A program made the translations under genes and the position numbers. Below are positions 34,527 to 43,959 of a stretch of DNA of 52,827 bases, piece after piece. Origin of the DNA: an uncultured Sphingomonas sp. (lineage in GTDB: Bacteria; Pseudomonadota; Alphaproteobacteria; Sphingomonadales; Sphingomonadaceae); the NCBI GenBank assembly GCA_913775315.1, contig CAJYIX010000012.1, positions 1 to 52,827 on the forward strand. The letters are read 5' to 3'. Within the stretch, counting starts at the first letter, position 1, and the number at the start of each line of letters is the position of its first letter. The notes below the pieces were generated by a model. The model worked only from the letters and a program-made list of their open reading frames with translations, was not told the DNA's origin and searched no databases.

Positions 34527-35015
34527 TTGAGTTTCGAGCGCGACCTGACCGCCCTGCTGCCGCGCCTGCGCCGCTTCGCGCATGCGCTGGCGCGCGACGC
34601 GGCCGATGCCGACGACCTGACACAGGTGGCGGTGGAGCGCGCACTGGTCGCGCGGGCGAGCTTTACGGCGGGGACGCGGATGGACAGCTGGATGTACCGG
34701 ATCATGCGAAACGCCTGGATCGACACCGCGCGGATGCGCCGACGCGCCGCCCAGACCTTCGTCGCGGCGGAAGCGGGGGCCGAGGTCGGCGACGCGGGCG
34801 ACCGCGCGATCGAGGCGCGGGTCGAACTCGATCGCGTCGGCCGCGCGATGGCGACGCTGCCCGACGAACAGCGAGAGGCGGTGGCGCTCGTGCTGGTCGA
34901 GGGGCTGGCCTACAAGGAGGCGGCCGCCGTGCTCGACATTCCGATGGGTACGCTCACCTCGCGCCTCGTCCGGGGGCGGGCGGCATTGATGACGAAATTG
35001 GGAGAAGCGGCATGA
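34527..35015 (+). CDS. ECF-family RNA polymerase sigma factor
   Basis: A 162-aa group 4 sigma factor. The region 2 core is LRRFAHALARDAADADDLTQVAVERALVARASF, with SWMYRIMRNAWIDTARM. The region 4 helix-turn-helix is LPDEQREAVALVLVEGLAYKEAAAVLDIPMGTLTSRLVRGRAAL. The start appears to be TTG at 34527, 6 bp after AAGGA. Its stop overlaps the next ATG (ATGA) of a membrane protein that looks like its anti-sigma. It probably transcribes its own operon and the divergent S8 gene from the inverted repeat. Confidence 0.92.
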   Translation: MSFERDLTALLPRLRRFAHALARDAADADDLTQVAVERALVARASFTAGTRMDSWMYRIMRNAWIDTARMRRRAAQTFVAAEAGAEVGDAGDRAIEARVELDRVGRAMATLPDEQREAVALVLVEGLAYKEAAAVLDIPMGTLTSRLVRGRAALMTKLGEAA

Positions 35016-35692
35016 CGATCGATCGCGAGACGCTGATGGCCTATGCCGATGGCGAGTGCGACCCGCTGACCACGCGCCGTGTCGAACGCGCGATCGCCGC
35101 CGACCCCGCGCTGGCGGCGGAGGTGGAGGCGCAGCGTGCGCTCCGGGCGCGGATCGGCGCGGCCTTTGCGCCGATCGCCGCCGGGCCGGTGCCGCCGCGG
35201 ATTGCCGAGCTCGCCGCGTCCAATGTCGTCGCCTTCCCCGCCCGCCCGAAGCGCCGCTTCCCCGCCGGCTGGGTGGGGGCCGCCGCCGCCAGCCTCGTCC
35301 TCGGCCTCATGATCGGTCGTGGGATCGCGCCGGGCGGCCCCATCGAGGCAGGCCCCGGCGGCCTCGTCGCGCGCGGCACGCTGGCGCGCGCGCTCGACAC
35401 GCAGCCGGGCAGCGACGGCGCGGCCAGCGGCGTCCGGATGCTCGCCAGCTTCAAGGCGGCGGACGGCGGCTATTGCCGTGTCTTCGCGGGCAGCGCGACG
35501 AGCGGCATCGCCTGCCGCGACGGCGATGCCTGGACGCTGCGCCGCACCGCCTCGGGCCGGGCGGAGGGCGGCGCCTATCGCCAGGCGGGGTCGGCCGATG
35601 CCGGGCTGATGGCGGCGGCGCAGGACATGATGGCCGGCCAGCCGCTCGACCGCGCGGGCGAAGCCGCGGCGATCCGGCAGGGCTGGCGCTGA
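35012..35692 (+). CDS. Membrane anti-sigma factor (partner of the ECF sigma)
   Basis: A 226-aa protein starting on the sigma stop. The N-terminal 65 residues form an anti-sigma-type helical domain (RETLMAYADGECDPLTTRRVERAIAADPALAAEVEAQ), but the zinc motif HxxxCxxC of ZAS anti-sigmas is absent. One membrane segment follows (WVGAAAASLVLGLMIGRGIA at about 85-105). The remaining part is periplasmic and has cysteines in GYCRVFAGSATSGIACRDG. It probably holds the sigma at the membrane and releases it on an envelope signal; a role for the divergent secreted protease in that step is speculation. Confidence 0.8.
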   Translation: MTIDRETLMAYADGECDPLTTRRVERAIAADPALAAEVEAQRALRARIGAAFAPIAAGPVPPRIAELAASNVVAFPARPKRRFPAGWVGAAAASLVLGLMIGRGIAPGGPIEAGPGGLVARGTLARALDTQPGSDGAASGVRMLASFKAADGGYCRVFAGSATSGIACRDGDAWTLRRTASGRAEGGAYRQAGSADAGLMAAAQDMMAGQPLDRAGEAAAIRQGWR

Positions 35693-35745
35693 CGCCCCCG
35701 GCCGCGGTTGCCCAGCGGGTGGAGGAGCGGCTAGATGACCTCCGA

Positions 35746-36309
35746 ATGACAAGCACCATGCCCGCCAAGCTCTACCTGTCGGCCGATCGCCTGCTGGCCG
35801 ATTCCTTCCGCCTCGCCAATCTCGTCCACGACTCGGGGTTTCGCCCCAGCCATATCGTCGGGATCTGGCGCGGCGGCGCGCCGGTGGGCATCGCGGTGCA
35901 GGAACTGCTCGAATATCGCGGCGTCCAAAGCGACCATATCGCGATCCGCACCGCGTCCTATACCGGCATCGACCAGCAGGAGCCGAAGGTGCGGATCTAC
36001 GGCCTCGGCCATCTGATCGATGTGCTCGATCCGGAGGACCGGCTGCTCCTGATCGACGACGTGTTCGACACCGGGCGCTCGATCCGCGCGGTCATTGCCG
36101 AACTGCGCCAGCGGTGCCGCAGGAACATGCCCGACGACGTCCGGGTCGCGACCGTCTATTACAAGCCGTCGCGGAACGTGACCGAGCTTACGCCCGATTA
36201 CTTCGTCCACGAGACGAGCGACTGGCTGATCTTCCCGCACGAGATCAACGGCCTAACCGAGGACGAGATCCGGGCGCACAAGCAAGGCGCAGAGTTCATC
36301 CTGCGCTGA
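35746..36309 (+). CDS. Phosphoribosyltransferase (purine/hypoxanthine type)
   Basis: A 187-aa PRTase. The PRPP-binding motif LLLIDDVFDTGRSI is at about residue 105, preceded by the alpha/beta core (IVGIWRGGAPVGIAVQELL) and the flexible-loop region IAIRTASYTGIDQQE. This arrangement resembles archaeal-like and XGPRT-type proteins. The start may be ATG 35746 or 35758; GGAGGAGCGG lies 15 bp before the first. It stands alone between the sigma operon and a convergent ABC permease gene. Base specificity is not visible; purine salvage is the usual role. Confidence 0.87.
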   Translation: MTSTMPAKLYLSADRLLADSFRLANLVHDSGFRPSHIVGIWRGGAPVGIAVQELLEYRGVQSDHIAIRTASYTGIDQQEPKVRIYGLGHLIDVLDPEDRLLLIDDVFDTGRSIRAVIAELRQRCRRNMPDDVRVATVYYKPSRNVTELTPDYFVHETSDWLIFPHEINGLTEDEIRAHKQGAEFILR

Positions 36310-36315
36310 CGCCGG

Positions 36316-38826
36316 CTACTCGTACCGAAGCGCCCGGACCGGGCTGGTCCGCGCCACACGCCATGCGTGGCTTGCGACGGTCAGCACGGCGATTGCCATC
36401 GCGAGGCACCCGGCGACCAGGAACGGCACCGGCGTCAGCGCGATCCGCTGGTCGAACCCGTTCAGCCAGTCGCGCATCAGCCACCACGCGACCGGCCAGG
36501 CGATCAGGTTGGCGATCAGGACGGGCCGACTGAACTGCCAGACGAGCAGCCGCACGATATCGACCGTGCGCGCGCCCAGCACCTTGCGGATGCCGATCTC
36601 CTTGGTCCGCCGTTCGGCGGTGAAGGCCGCGAGCCCGAACAGGCCGAGGCAGCCGATGACCACCGCAAGGATCGCGAATGCAGCGAACAGCTGTCCCCGC
36701 GCCGCTTCCCGGTCGTATAGCTCGCGCACGATGTCGTCGGCATAGCGCGCAGCGAACGGCACCTGCGGAATGTTGCGCTTCCAGATGCTCTCCGCCGCCT
36801 CCCGCACCGCGGCCGGATCGCCCTCGTACCGCACGACCAGACTGTCGAAGCCGCTGCGCTGCATGTTGTACATGATCGGCTGCAAGGGATCGCGGATCGA
36901 GCGGAAGCGCGCATCCTCGACAACGCCGACAATCGTGATCGGCACGCGCCCGAACTCGTCGAGCGAGAGGCTGGCGTACAGCGCCTTGCCGATCGCATCG
37001 GCGGGGTTGGCGAAGCCGAGGCGCCGCGCCGCTTCCCGCGTCACGACCACGTTCGCGCCGCGCTGCGCGAATGCCTGCTCCGCGGCGCGGTCGAGCGGAT
37101 AGGACGTCGTCGCATCATCGCGCCCGATGCTCTCGGAAAAGTCGCGCCCGGCGAGGATCTTCATCCCCATCGCGCGAAAGAACCCTGGCTCGACGCCGTA
37201 GCGCCCGACATCGACCTGATCGCCCGCGCTCGGGCCCGTATAGATCGCGCTGATCGAATTATTGTCGGGATCGACCGCGATCTGGGTGCGCGCCGCGGCG
37301 ACGACGCCGGACACGCGGCGCAGCTGCTCGGCCACCTGCTGGTCGCGGCCGTCGACGCCCTTGTAGCCGATATTGCCGATCTGGAGCAGGCCGTCGCGGA
37401 CATAGCCGGCATCGGCGGTGCGCGCATAGGCGGTCTGGGCATAGATAACCGCGGTGCAGATGATGAGCCCGATCGACACCGCGAACTGGCCGATGACGAG
37501 CGCGCTGCGCAGCCGCCCGGACCCCTGCGCATCGGCGGCGGACTTGTTCGCCTTCAGGATCTTTGCCGGCTCGAACCGGGCGAGATAGAAGGCAGGATAC
37601 AGCCCGGCCAGCAGGCCCACGACCAGCGTCAGCAGGACGATGCAGCCGAGCCAGCCGTCGCTGCCCAGATAGTGAAGCTGCATGTCCGCCTTGAGGAAAG
37701 CGTTGAACGACGGCAGCAACAGCTCGACCGCAGCGAGCGCCAGCAGCATCGCGATCGCGGTCACCAGCACCGCCTCGGTCAGGAACTGCGCGATCAGCTG
37801 GCCGCGGCTGGCGCCCAGCACCTTGCGCAGCGCCACCTCTCGCGCACGCTGCGACGCGCGGGCGGTGGCGAGGTTGGTGAAGTTGACGCACGCCATGCCG
37901 AGGATAAGGAACGCGATCACCGCAAAGGTGGCGACGGTTTCTCGGTCGTTGCCCGGCGTCGGCCCGCTGTTCTGCGCCTCGCCCAGATGCACGTCGGGCA
38001 GCGCGACGAGGCGATAGTCCTGATAGTCGCCGGGATTCACCCGCCGCCCGCCGCCCGGATAGTCGGGGATGTTGCGCTTCTCCCAGGCCGGCATCCGCGA
38101 CATGATGAGCGCGGCGTCCGCGGGCGCGCGCAGGCGATAGAAGTTCCAGCCCGACTGGCTGTCCCACGCCGTCAACTGGTCGCGGCGGTCGGCGAACTGC
38201 GCCTCCAGGTCGAAGCGCGCGACGGCGCCCGCGCTGAAGCTCGAATTGCGCGGCCAGTCCCTGAACACGGCGGTGACGCGGTAGTCGACCGGGCCGTTGT
38301 TATCGACGATCGTCAGCGTCCGGCCGGTGGGGTCGACATCGCCGAACCGCCGCTTCGCCTCGCTTTCGCTCAGCGCGATCGAATGCGCGTCGGGCAGCGC
38401 GGTCGCCGCCGATCCGCGCACGAACGGCACGTCCATGATCTCGAACAGATTGCCGTCGGCCATGCGCAGATTCTGGATCTGGCTCGCCTGCCCGTCCTGG
38501 ATCACGACGGGCGAGAAGCCGCGGACCCAGACATGGCGCTCGACCTGGTCGGGATAATCCTTCGCCAGCGCACGCCCCGCGACGATCGAACTTACCTGCA
38601 GCTTCATCTCCTCGCCGCCGGTCTCGGTCGCCGCATAAAAGGTCTGGAGCTGAAAGGCTCTGTCCGCCCCCGGCATCCAGCGGTCGTAACCCGCCTCGTA
38701 CCGGACGTAGAGCAGGATCAGCAGGCACGCCGCCAGCCCGAGCGCGAGCCCGGCGATGTTGATCGCGGCATAGACCCGGCTCTTGGCGAGCGCGCGAAGG
38801 CCGACGAGAAGATAGTTGCGCCACAT
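36316..38826 (-). CDS. MacB/FtsX-type ABC transporter permease
   Basis: An 836-aa inner-membrane permease with two FtsX-type modules. The first membrane helix is in the N-terminal IAGLALGLAACLLILLYVRYE, followed by a MacB-like periplasmic domain to about 290. Helix groups follow (FAVIAFLILGMACVNFTNLATARASQRAREVALRKVLGASRGQLIAQFLTEA) and the second copy (FAAFAILAVVIGCLGLFGLAAFTAERRTKEIGIRKVLGARTVDIV). The repeated RxKEIxIRKVLGA/REVALRKVLGA loops couple to the ATPase. It lies 31 bp behind the ATPase gene. Probably exports a peptide, lipid or antimicrobial using mechanotransmission. Confidence 0.9.
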   Translation of the reverse strand: MWRNYLLVGLRALAKSRVYAAINIAGLALGLAACLLILLYVRYEAGYDRWMPGADRAFQLQTFYAATETGGEEMKLQVSSIVAGRALAKDYPDQVERHVWVRGFSPVVIQDGQASQIQNLRMADGNLFEIMDVPFVRGSAATALPDAHSIALSESEAKRRFGDVDPTGRTLTIVDNNGPVDYRVTAVFRDWPRNSSFSAGAVARFDLEAQFADRRDQLTAWDSQSGWNFYRLRAPADAALIMSRMPAWEKRNIPDYPGGGRRVNPGDYQDYRLVALPDVHLGEAQNSGPTPGNDRETVATFAVIAFLILGMACVNFTNLATARASQRAREVALRKVLGASRGQLIAQFLTEAVLVTAIAMLLALAAVELLLPSFNAFLKADMQLHYLGSDGWLGCIVLLTLVVGLLAGLYPAFYLARFEPAKILKANKSAADAQGSGRLRSALVIGQFAVSIGLIICTAVIYAQTAYARTADAGYVRDGLLQIGNIGYKGVDGRDQQVAEQLRRVSGVVAAARTQIAVDPDNNSISAIYTGPSAGDQVDVGRYGVEPGFFRAMGMKILAGRDFSESIGRDDATTSYPLDRAAEQAFAQRGANVVVTREAARRLGFANPADAIGKALYASLSLDEFGRVPITIVGVVEDARFRSIRDPLQPIMYNMQRSGFDSLVVRYEGDPAAVREAAESIWKRNIPQVPFAARYADDIVRELYDREAARGQLFAAFAILAVVIGCLGLFGLAAFTAERRTKEIGIRKVLGARTVDIVRLLVWQFSRPVLIANLIAWPVAWWLMRDWLNGFDQRIALTPVPFLVAGCLAMAIAVLTVASHAWRVARTSPVRALRYE

Positions 38827-38857
38827 GATGGACGGCTCCGGAAATCTGGCGGGAGGA

Positions 38858-39544
38858 TCAGGCGGCGCGGCGGCGTTCCTGAAGGATGCGGCCGTCGAGC
38901 ATGTTGACGATGCGACCGGCATAGTCGGCGTGCGCGGGCGAGTGCGTGACCATCACGATCGTCGCGCCCTCTGCGTTCAGTGATTGCAGCATCCGCATCA
39001 CTTCCTCGCCATGTGCGGTGTCGAGGTTGCCGGTCGGCTCGTCGGCGAGGATCAGCTTGGGCTCGGCCACCAGCGCGCGGGCGACCGCCACGCGCTGCTG
39101 CTGCCCACCCGACAGCTGGCTGGGCCGGTGGCGCGCGCGATGGCCGATGCCGACCCGGTCCATCACCGCATCGGTCCGCGCCCGCCGCTCGGCCGCGGGC
39201 ACCGCGTGATAGAGAAGCGCCAGCTCGATATTCTCGCGCACGGTCAGTTCGTCGACCAGGTTGAAGCTCTGAAAGATGAAGCCGAGGCTCGCCTTGCGCA
39301 TCGCAGACAGCTGCGCCTCGCCCAGCGTCGCCACTTCCTGTCCGTCGAAGACGTACGAGCCGCTCGACGGGCGATCGAGCATGCCGATCAGGTTGAGGAG
39401 CGTCGACTTGCCGCAGCCCGACGGGCCCATGATCGCGACGAACTCGCCCGCCCCCACGTCGAGGTCGATGGCGTCGAGCGCGGTCGTCTCGACGGTGTCG
39501 GTCTGATAGACGCGGGACAGTTGGCGCATCTGAAGCATGGTCAT
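38858..39544 (-). CDS. ABC transporter ATP-binding protein (MacB/LolD type)
   Basis: A 228-aa nucleotide-binding subunit. Walker A is GPSGCGKST at about residue 40, the signature is [19 protein letters not shown], and Walker B is [12 protein letters not shown], followed by the switch His in VMVTHSPAH. The GNLD-containing Walker B is typical of the LolD/MacB/FtsE group, in agreement with the FtsX-type permease downstream. The start overlaps the adaptor stop (ATGA). It powers the export system; substrate unknown. Confidence 0.93.
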   Translation of the reverse strand: MTMLQMRQLSRVYQTDTVETTALDAIDLDVGAGEFVAIMGPSGCGKSTLLNLIGMLDRPSSGSYVFDGQEVATLGEAQLSAMRKASLGFIFQSFNLVDELTVRENIELALLYHAVPAAERRARTDAVMDRVGIGHRARHRPSQLSGGQQQRVAVARALVAEPKLILADEPTGNLDTAHGEEVMRMLQSLNAEGATIVMVTHSPAHADYAGRIVNMLDGRILQERRRAA

Positions 39545-40845
39545 TCCTTTGCCGAGGAGAGGTCGAGCCGATCCTTGTCGGCGAACCCGGTATAGGGAGA
39601 GGTGATGACGCGCTCGCCGGGGTCGAGCCCGTCGAGCACCTCGATCGAGGCCGCGTTACGGCGGCCGAGGCGCACGGGGCGCTTGACCGCGCTCCGGCCA
39701 TCGGCGGCGACGACGAAGACATAGCGCCCGCCGCTTTCGGCATAGAAGGCGCCGTTGGGGATCAGCCGCGCGGGCGCCGGATCGCCGAGCGTCAGCCGCG
39801 CCTGAAGCGTCTGCCCGCGCGAGATGCCGGCGGGCTCGGCGCCGGTGAATTGCAGGTCGATCTGGAACTGGCCATTGGCGACCTGCGGATAGATTTTCGA
39901 CACGCGCGCCGGATAGCTGCGCCCGCCCAGTTCCACCGCGGCCTTCTGATCGAGGACGATGCGGCCGAGATAGAATTCGTCCACCCCGGCCATCAGCTTG
40001 TTGCGCCCGGGGCTGTCGACCTGGCCGATCCGCTCGCCGCGCGGCAGGCTCTGTCCCACCTGAAGGTCGAAGCCGGAGAGCTTGCCCGCCACCGGCGCGC
40101 GAAGATTGAGCGCAGCGAGATTGGCGCGGGCGATGTCGAGGCCGGCGCGCATCGATCCAATCGAGGCGCGCTGCTGCGACAACTGGCTCGATTGCAACCG
40201 CTCGTCGTTCGACTGGCTGCGCGCGACGGCGGCAAGGCGGCGCTGCTCGTAGCGATACTGGTCGGTGGTGTCGGCAAAGACGCGGCCGGCGACGAAGCCC
40301 TTTTGCGCCAGCGGCGACTCCCGCTCGTACTGCCGCTTCGCGCGCTGGAGTCCGAGCTGGGCCTCCAGCAGCGCGCGCTCGTTGGCGAGGCGCGTTTGCG
40401 ACAGCGCCAGTTCCTGGCTGCGCATGTTGTTGATCTGCTGCTCCACCTCGGTCTGGCGTGCGAGCGTGGAGAGTTGCAGTTCGGCGTTCGACAGTTCGAC
40501 GATCGGCTGGCCGGCGGTCAGCACCGCGCCGTCCTCGACCAGGATCTTTTCCACGCGCCCACCCTCGATCGCGTCGAGATAGACGGTGAACAATGGCGTC
40601 ACCCGCGCGCGCAGCGGGATGAAGTCGTCGAAGCTGCCGTTAGTCACGGTTGCGATCGTCAGCCGGTCGGTCGCGACCGTCTGGCTGTCGCCGCGCGGGG
40701 CATAGAGCCAGAAGACGAGCGCGGCGAGGGCCAGCGCGGCAGCAGCGGCCACGCCCCACGCCCAACGCGGCAGGCGCCGCTTCGCCACCACGCGGTCCAT
40801 CGCCCCGCCCGTCGCGGGCCGGTCGATCGTGTGGGCGCCGCTCAC
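39541..40845 (-). CDS. MacA/HlyD-type periplasmic adaptor protein
   Basis: A 434-aa membrane-fusion protein. I place the start at GTG 40845 because it overlaps the stop of the 66-codon ORF (GTGA) and follows a GGGGGGTGG run; ATG 40800 is the alternative. One membrane helix (WAWGVAAAAALALAALVFWLY) is at about residues 30-50. The lipoyl-like half (GGRVEKILVEDGAVLTAGQPIVELSN) follows, then a long coiled coil (about 105-240), the second lipoyl half (LRAPVAGKLSGFDLQVGQSLPRGERIG), and beta-barrel and proximal domains ending in LDGLDPGERVITSPY. It links the ABC permease to an outer-membrane factor not encoded here. Confidence 0.9.
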   Translation of the reverse strand: MSGAHTIDRPATGGAMDRVVAKRRLPRWAWGVAAAAALALAALVFWLYAPRGDSQTVATDRLTIATVTNGSFDDFIPLRARVTPLFTVYLDAIEGGRVEKILVEDGAVLTAGQPIVELSNAELQLSTLARQTEVEQQINNMRSQELALSQTRLANERALLEAQLGLQRAKRQYERESPLAQKGFVAGRVFADTTDQYRYEQRRLAAVARSQSNDERLQSSQLSQQRASIGSMRAGLDIARANLAALNLRAPVAGKLSGFDLQVGQSLPRGERIGQVDSPGRNKLMAGVDEFYLGRIVLDQKAAVELGGRSYPARVSKIYPQVANGQFQIDLQFTGAEPAGISRGQTLQARLTLGDPAPARLIPNGAFYAESGGRYVFVVAADGRSAVKRPVRLGRRNAASIEVLDGLDPGERVITSPYTGFADKDRLDLSSAKE

Positions 40846-41042
40846 AGCCACCCCCCAACCCATTGTCCGATTTCGAACAGCGCTGTCCGATTGCGAACAG
40901 CCTTGCCCCCGCCGCTGATCGAAAGCGTCAGCGACGCAATATCAAGCCGGACCGCCCATGGCGCCGGGGTCGCCACAGGCAGCGACCACGCCGCGCCTAC
41001 CAGCAAGGCGATCAGGATGGGCAGCATGCGATCGGATTTCAT
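40842..41042 (-). CDS. 66-aa small exported/membrane protein heading the MacAB operon
   Basis: A short ORF missed by length filters. The ATG at 41042 is the only in-frame start downstream of the predicted sigma-54 transcription start (about 41,072). The product has a hydrophobic N-terminus (MLPILIALLVGAAWSLPVATPAPWA), then IASLTLSISGGGKAVRNRTALFEIGQWVGGWL. Its stop overlaps the adaptor GTG by 4 bp. It carries two 17-bp imperfect palindromes within its C-terminal codons. I know no family for it. It may be a real accessory peptide or a translated leader. Confidence 0.6.
   Translation of the reverse strand: MKSDRMLPILIALLVGAAWSLPVATPAPWAVRLDIASLTLSISGGGKAVRNRTALFEIGQWVGGWL
40864..40900. promoter_or_regulatory. 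Tandem 17-bp palindromes, candidate sigma-54 activator sites
   Basis: TGTCCGATTTCGAACAG (40,864-40,880) and TGTCCGATTGCGAACAG (40,884-40,900) differ by one base and repeat every 20 bp, about two helix turns. Each is an imperfect dyad, TGTCCG pairing with CGAACA. They lie about 185-220 bp from the minus-strand sigma-54 promoter and about 225-260 bp upstream of the plus-strand one, which suits enhancer binding by the adjacent NtrC-type regulator. They are also coding sequence. Confidence 0.55.
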
Positions 41043-41082
41043 CGTCCGTCTTTCTCGGGGAGCAGAGCCATGCCGCCGAACT

Positions 41083-41099
41083 AGCAGCTTCCGTGCCAA
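41083..41099 (-). promoter_or_regulatory. Sigma-54 promoter for the small-ORF/MacAB operon
   Basis: Minus strand TTGGCACGGAAGCTGCT. It has the -24 GG and -12 GC at the canonical spacing and the full TTGGCACG element; it differs from the ideal TTGGCACGNNNNTTGCT at a single base. Transcription would start near 41,072, about 30 bp before the 66-codon ORF. Confidence 0.8.
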
Positions 41100-41124
41100 G
41101 CCTTTCCGAAGGCACGTTTCCCGG

Positions 41125-41141
41125 TTGGCACGGCTTTTGTG
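41125..41141 (+). promoter_or_regulatory. Sigma-54 promoter for the response regulator/kinase operon
   Basis: TTGGCACGGCTTTTGTG matches the -24 TTGGCACG element exactly; the -12 dinucleotide is GT in place of GC at the right spacing. It lies about 54 bp before the regulator ATG, suggesting positive autoregulation. Confidence 0.65.
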
Positions 41142-41194
41142 TGTGCGATCCCGGACGGCCGCTGTACGAATGCGGTCGGAACAGCCGGGGGGTT

Positions 41195-42566
<1,372 letters not shown>

Positions 42567-42577
<11 letters not shown>

Positions 42578-43883
42578 TCTCCGCTTCACCGCGATCGCGC
42601 TCGGCTGGGCGTTGCTGCTTGCTGCCGGCGTCGCGGCGCTGGTCGCGGGGTGGGAGCGGGGCGGCGGGGCAGCGACGCTCGTCGTCGCGGCGTTGGCGGC
42701 GGCCGGGGGGCTCGCCGGCCTGCTGCGCCACGCGGCGCGCACCAACCGCGCGCTTGCCGATCTGGTCGAGGCGCTGCGCCGCGGCGATGCCTCGACCCGG
42801 ATGCCTCGCGCCGGTGGGTCGAGCTTCGCCGCGCTCGCCGACGCGCTCAACGGGGCGATGCGTGATCTCGATCGAACGCGCTCCCGCGATGCCGGGGAAA
42901 TCCGCTTCCTCGAGGGGCTGATTGACGACATGCCCGTCGCGCTCCTCGTGATCGAGGGGGGCCGCATCCGCCTTGCCAATCGCGCGACGCGCGCGCTGTT
43001 CGGCATCGCAGCGGCAGGCGACATCGACCGCCTCGCCGCGACCGGCGCGCCCCTTGCCGCGATCCTGTCGGGCGAGCCCGGTGGCGGCGAGCCGATCCCG
43101 CTCGACCTTCCCGCCGGCACGCAGCGCGCGATCGTGCGCGCGGCCGACCTCACCCGTGCCGGTGTGCCGGTTCGCGCGGTGCTGGTCGAGCCGATCCAGC
43201 ACGCGCTCGACCGGGCGGAGACGGGCGCCCAGACCGCGATGGTCCGCGTGCTGACGCACGAGATCCTCAATTCGCTGACCCCGATCGTCTCGCTCGCCGG
43301 GACAGCGGCGGTCCTGCTGGGTGAGGATCCGGTCGAGCTGGCCGACGCGCGGCTGGCGGTCGGCACGCTCGCGCGCCGGGCCGAATCGACGCGCCGCTTC
43401 ATCGACAATTACCGCAAGGTCGCCCGCCCCCTCGTCGCCCGCCGCCGCCGGTTCGCGGCACAGGCCTTCGCCGATGAACTCGCGCGGCTGTTCGCGGTCG
43501 AGTGGGTTGAGCATCGCCTCGACTGCGAGATCGAGCGCGACCTGGCGATCGACGCCGACCCCGATCTGCTGGCCCAGGCGCTCATCAATCTGCTGCGCAA
43601 CGCCGGACAGGCCAGCGACCTGCCGGGCCACCGCTACGTCCGGCTGCGGATCGCCGAGGCGGAGGGCGGCGTCGCGATCGAGGTCGAGGACGACGGCCCC
43701 GGCATCGCCGAGGCGCTGCGCGGCGACGTGCTCCTCCCCTTCTTCACGACCAAGGCCGAGGGATCGGGCATCGGCCTTCACCTCGCCCGGCAGGTCGCGG
43801 TCGCGCATGGCGGCCGGATCGAGATCGCCAGCGGCGCGGCGGGCGGCGCGCTGATCCGGCTCACCGGACTGACGGCCGGATAG
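42567..43883 (+). CDS. Membrane histidine kinase partner of the NtrC-type regulator
   Basis: A 438-aa sensor kinase. Two membrane segments lie at about 8-28 and 34-54 with almost no periplasmic loop, so it probably senses within the membrane. A HAMP-like helix follows (LADLVEALRRGDASTRMP), then a PAS-like region (LIDDMPVALLVIEGGRIRLANRATRALFG). The phospho-acceptor His231 is in VLTHEILNSLTPIVS. The ATPase boxes are LINLLRNAGQAS (N), EDDGPGI (G1) and GSGIGLHLARQVAVAHGG (G2). It overlaps the regulator gene. Together they are predicted to sense an envelope or antibiotic stress and turn on the divergent ABC exporter. Confidence 0.92.
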
Positions 43884-43959
43884 GCGGCGGTATTCGCCGG
43901 CTTTTTCTGGCCGGATCGCCGTTTCCCCGGCATAGCGGGTCCAGACGGGAGGAGCGGAC

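Noticed and set aside
41101-41123. A third sigma-54-like element AAGGCACGTTTCCCGG
   Set aside because: The -12 GC is missing at the correct spacing, and the leading TTGG is not complete.
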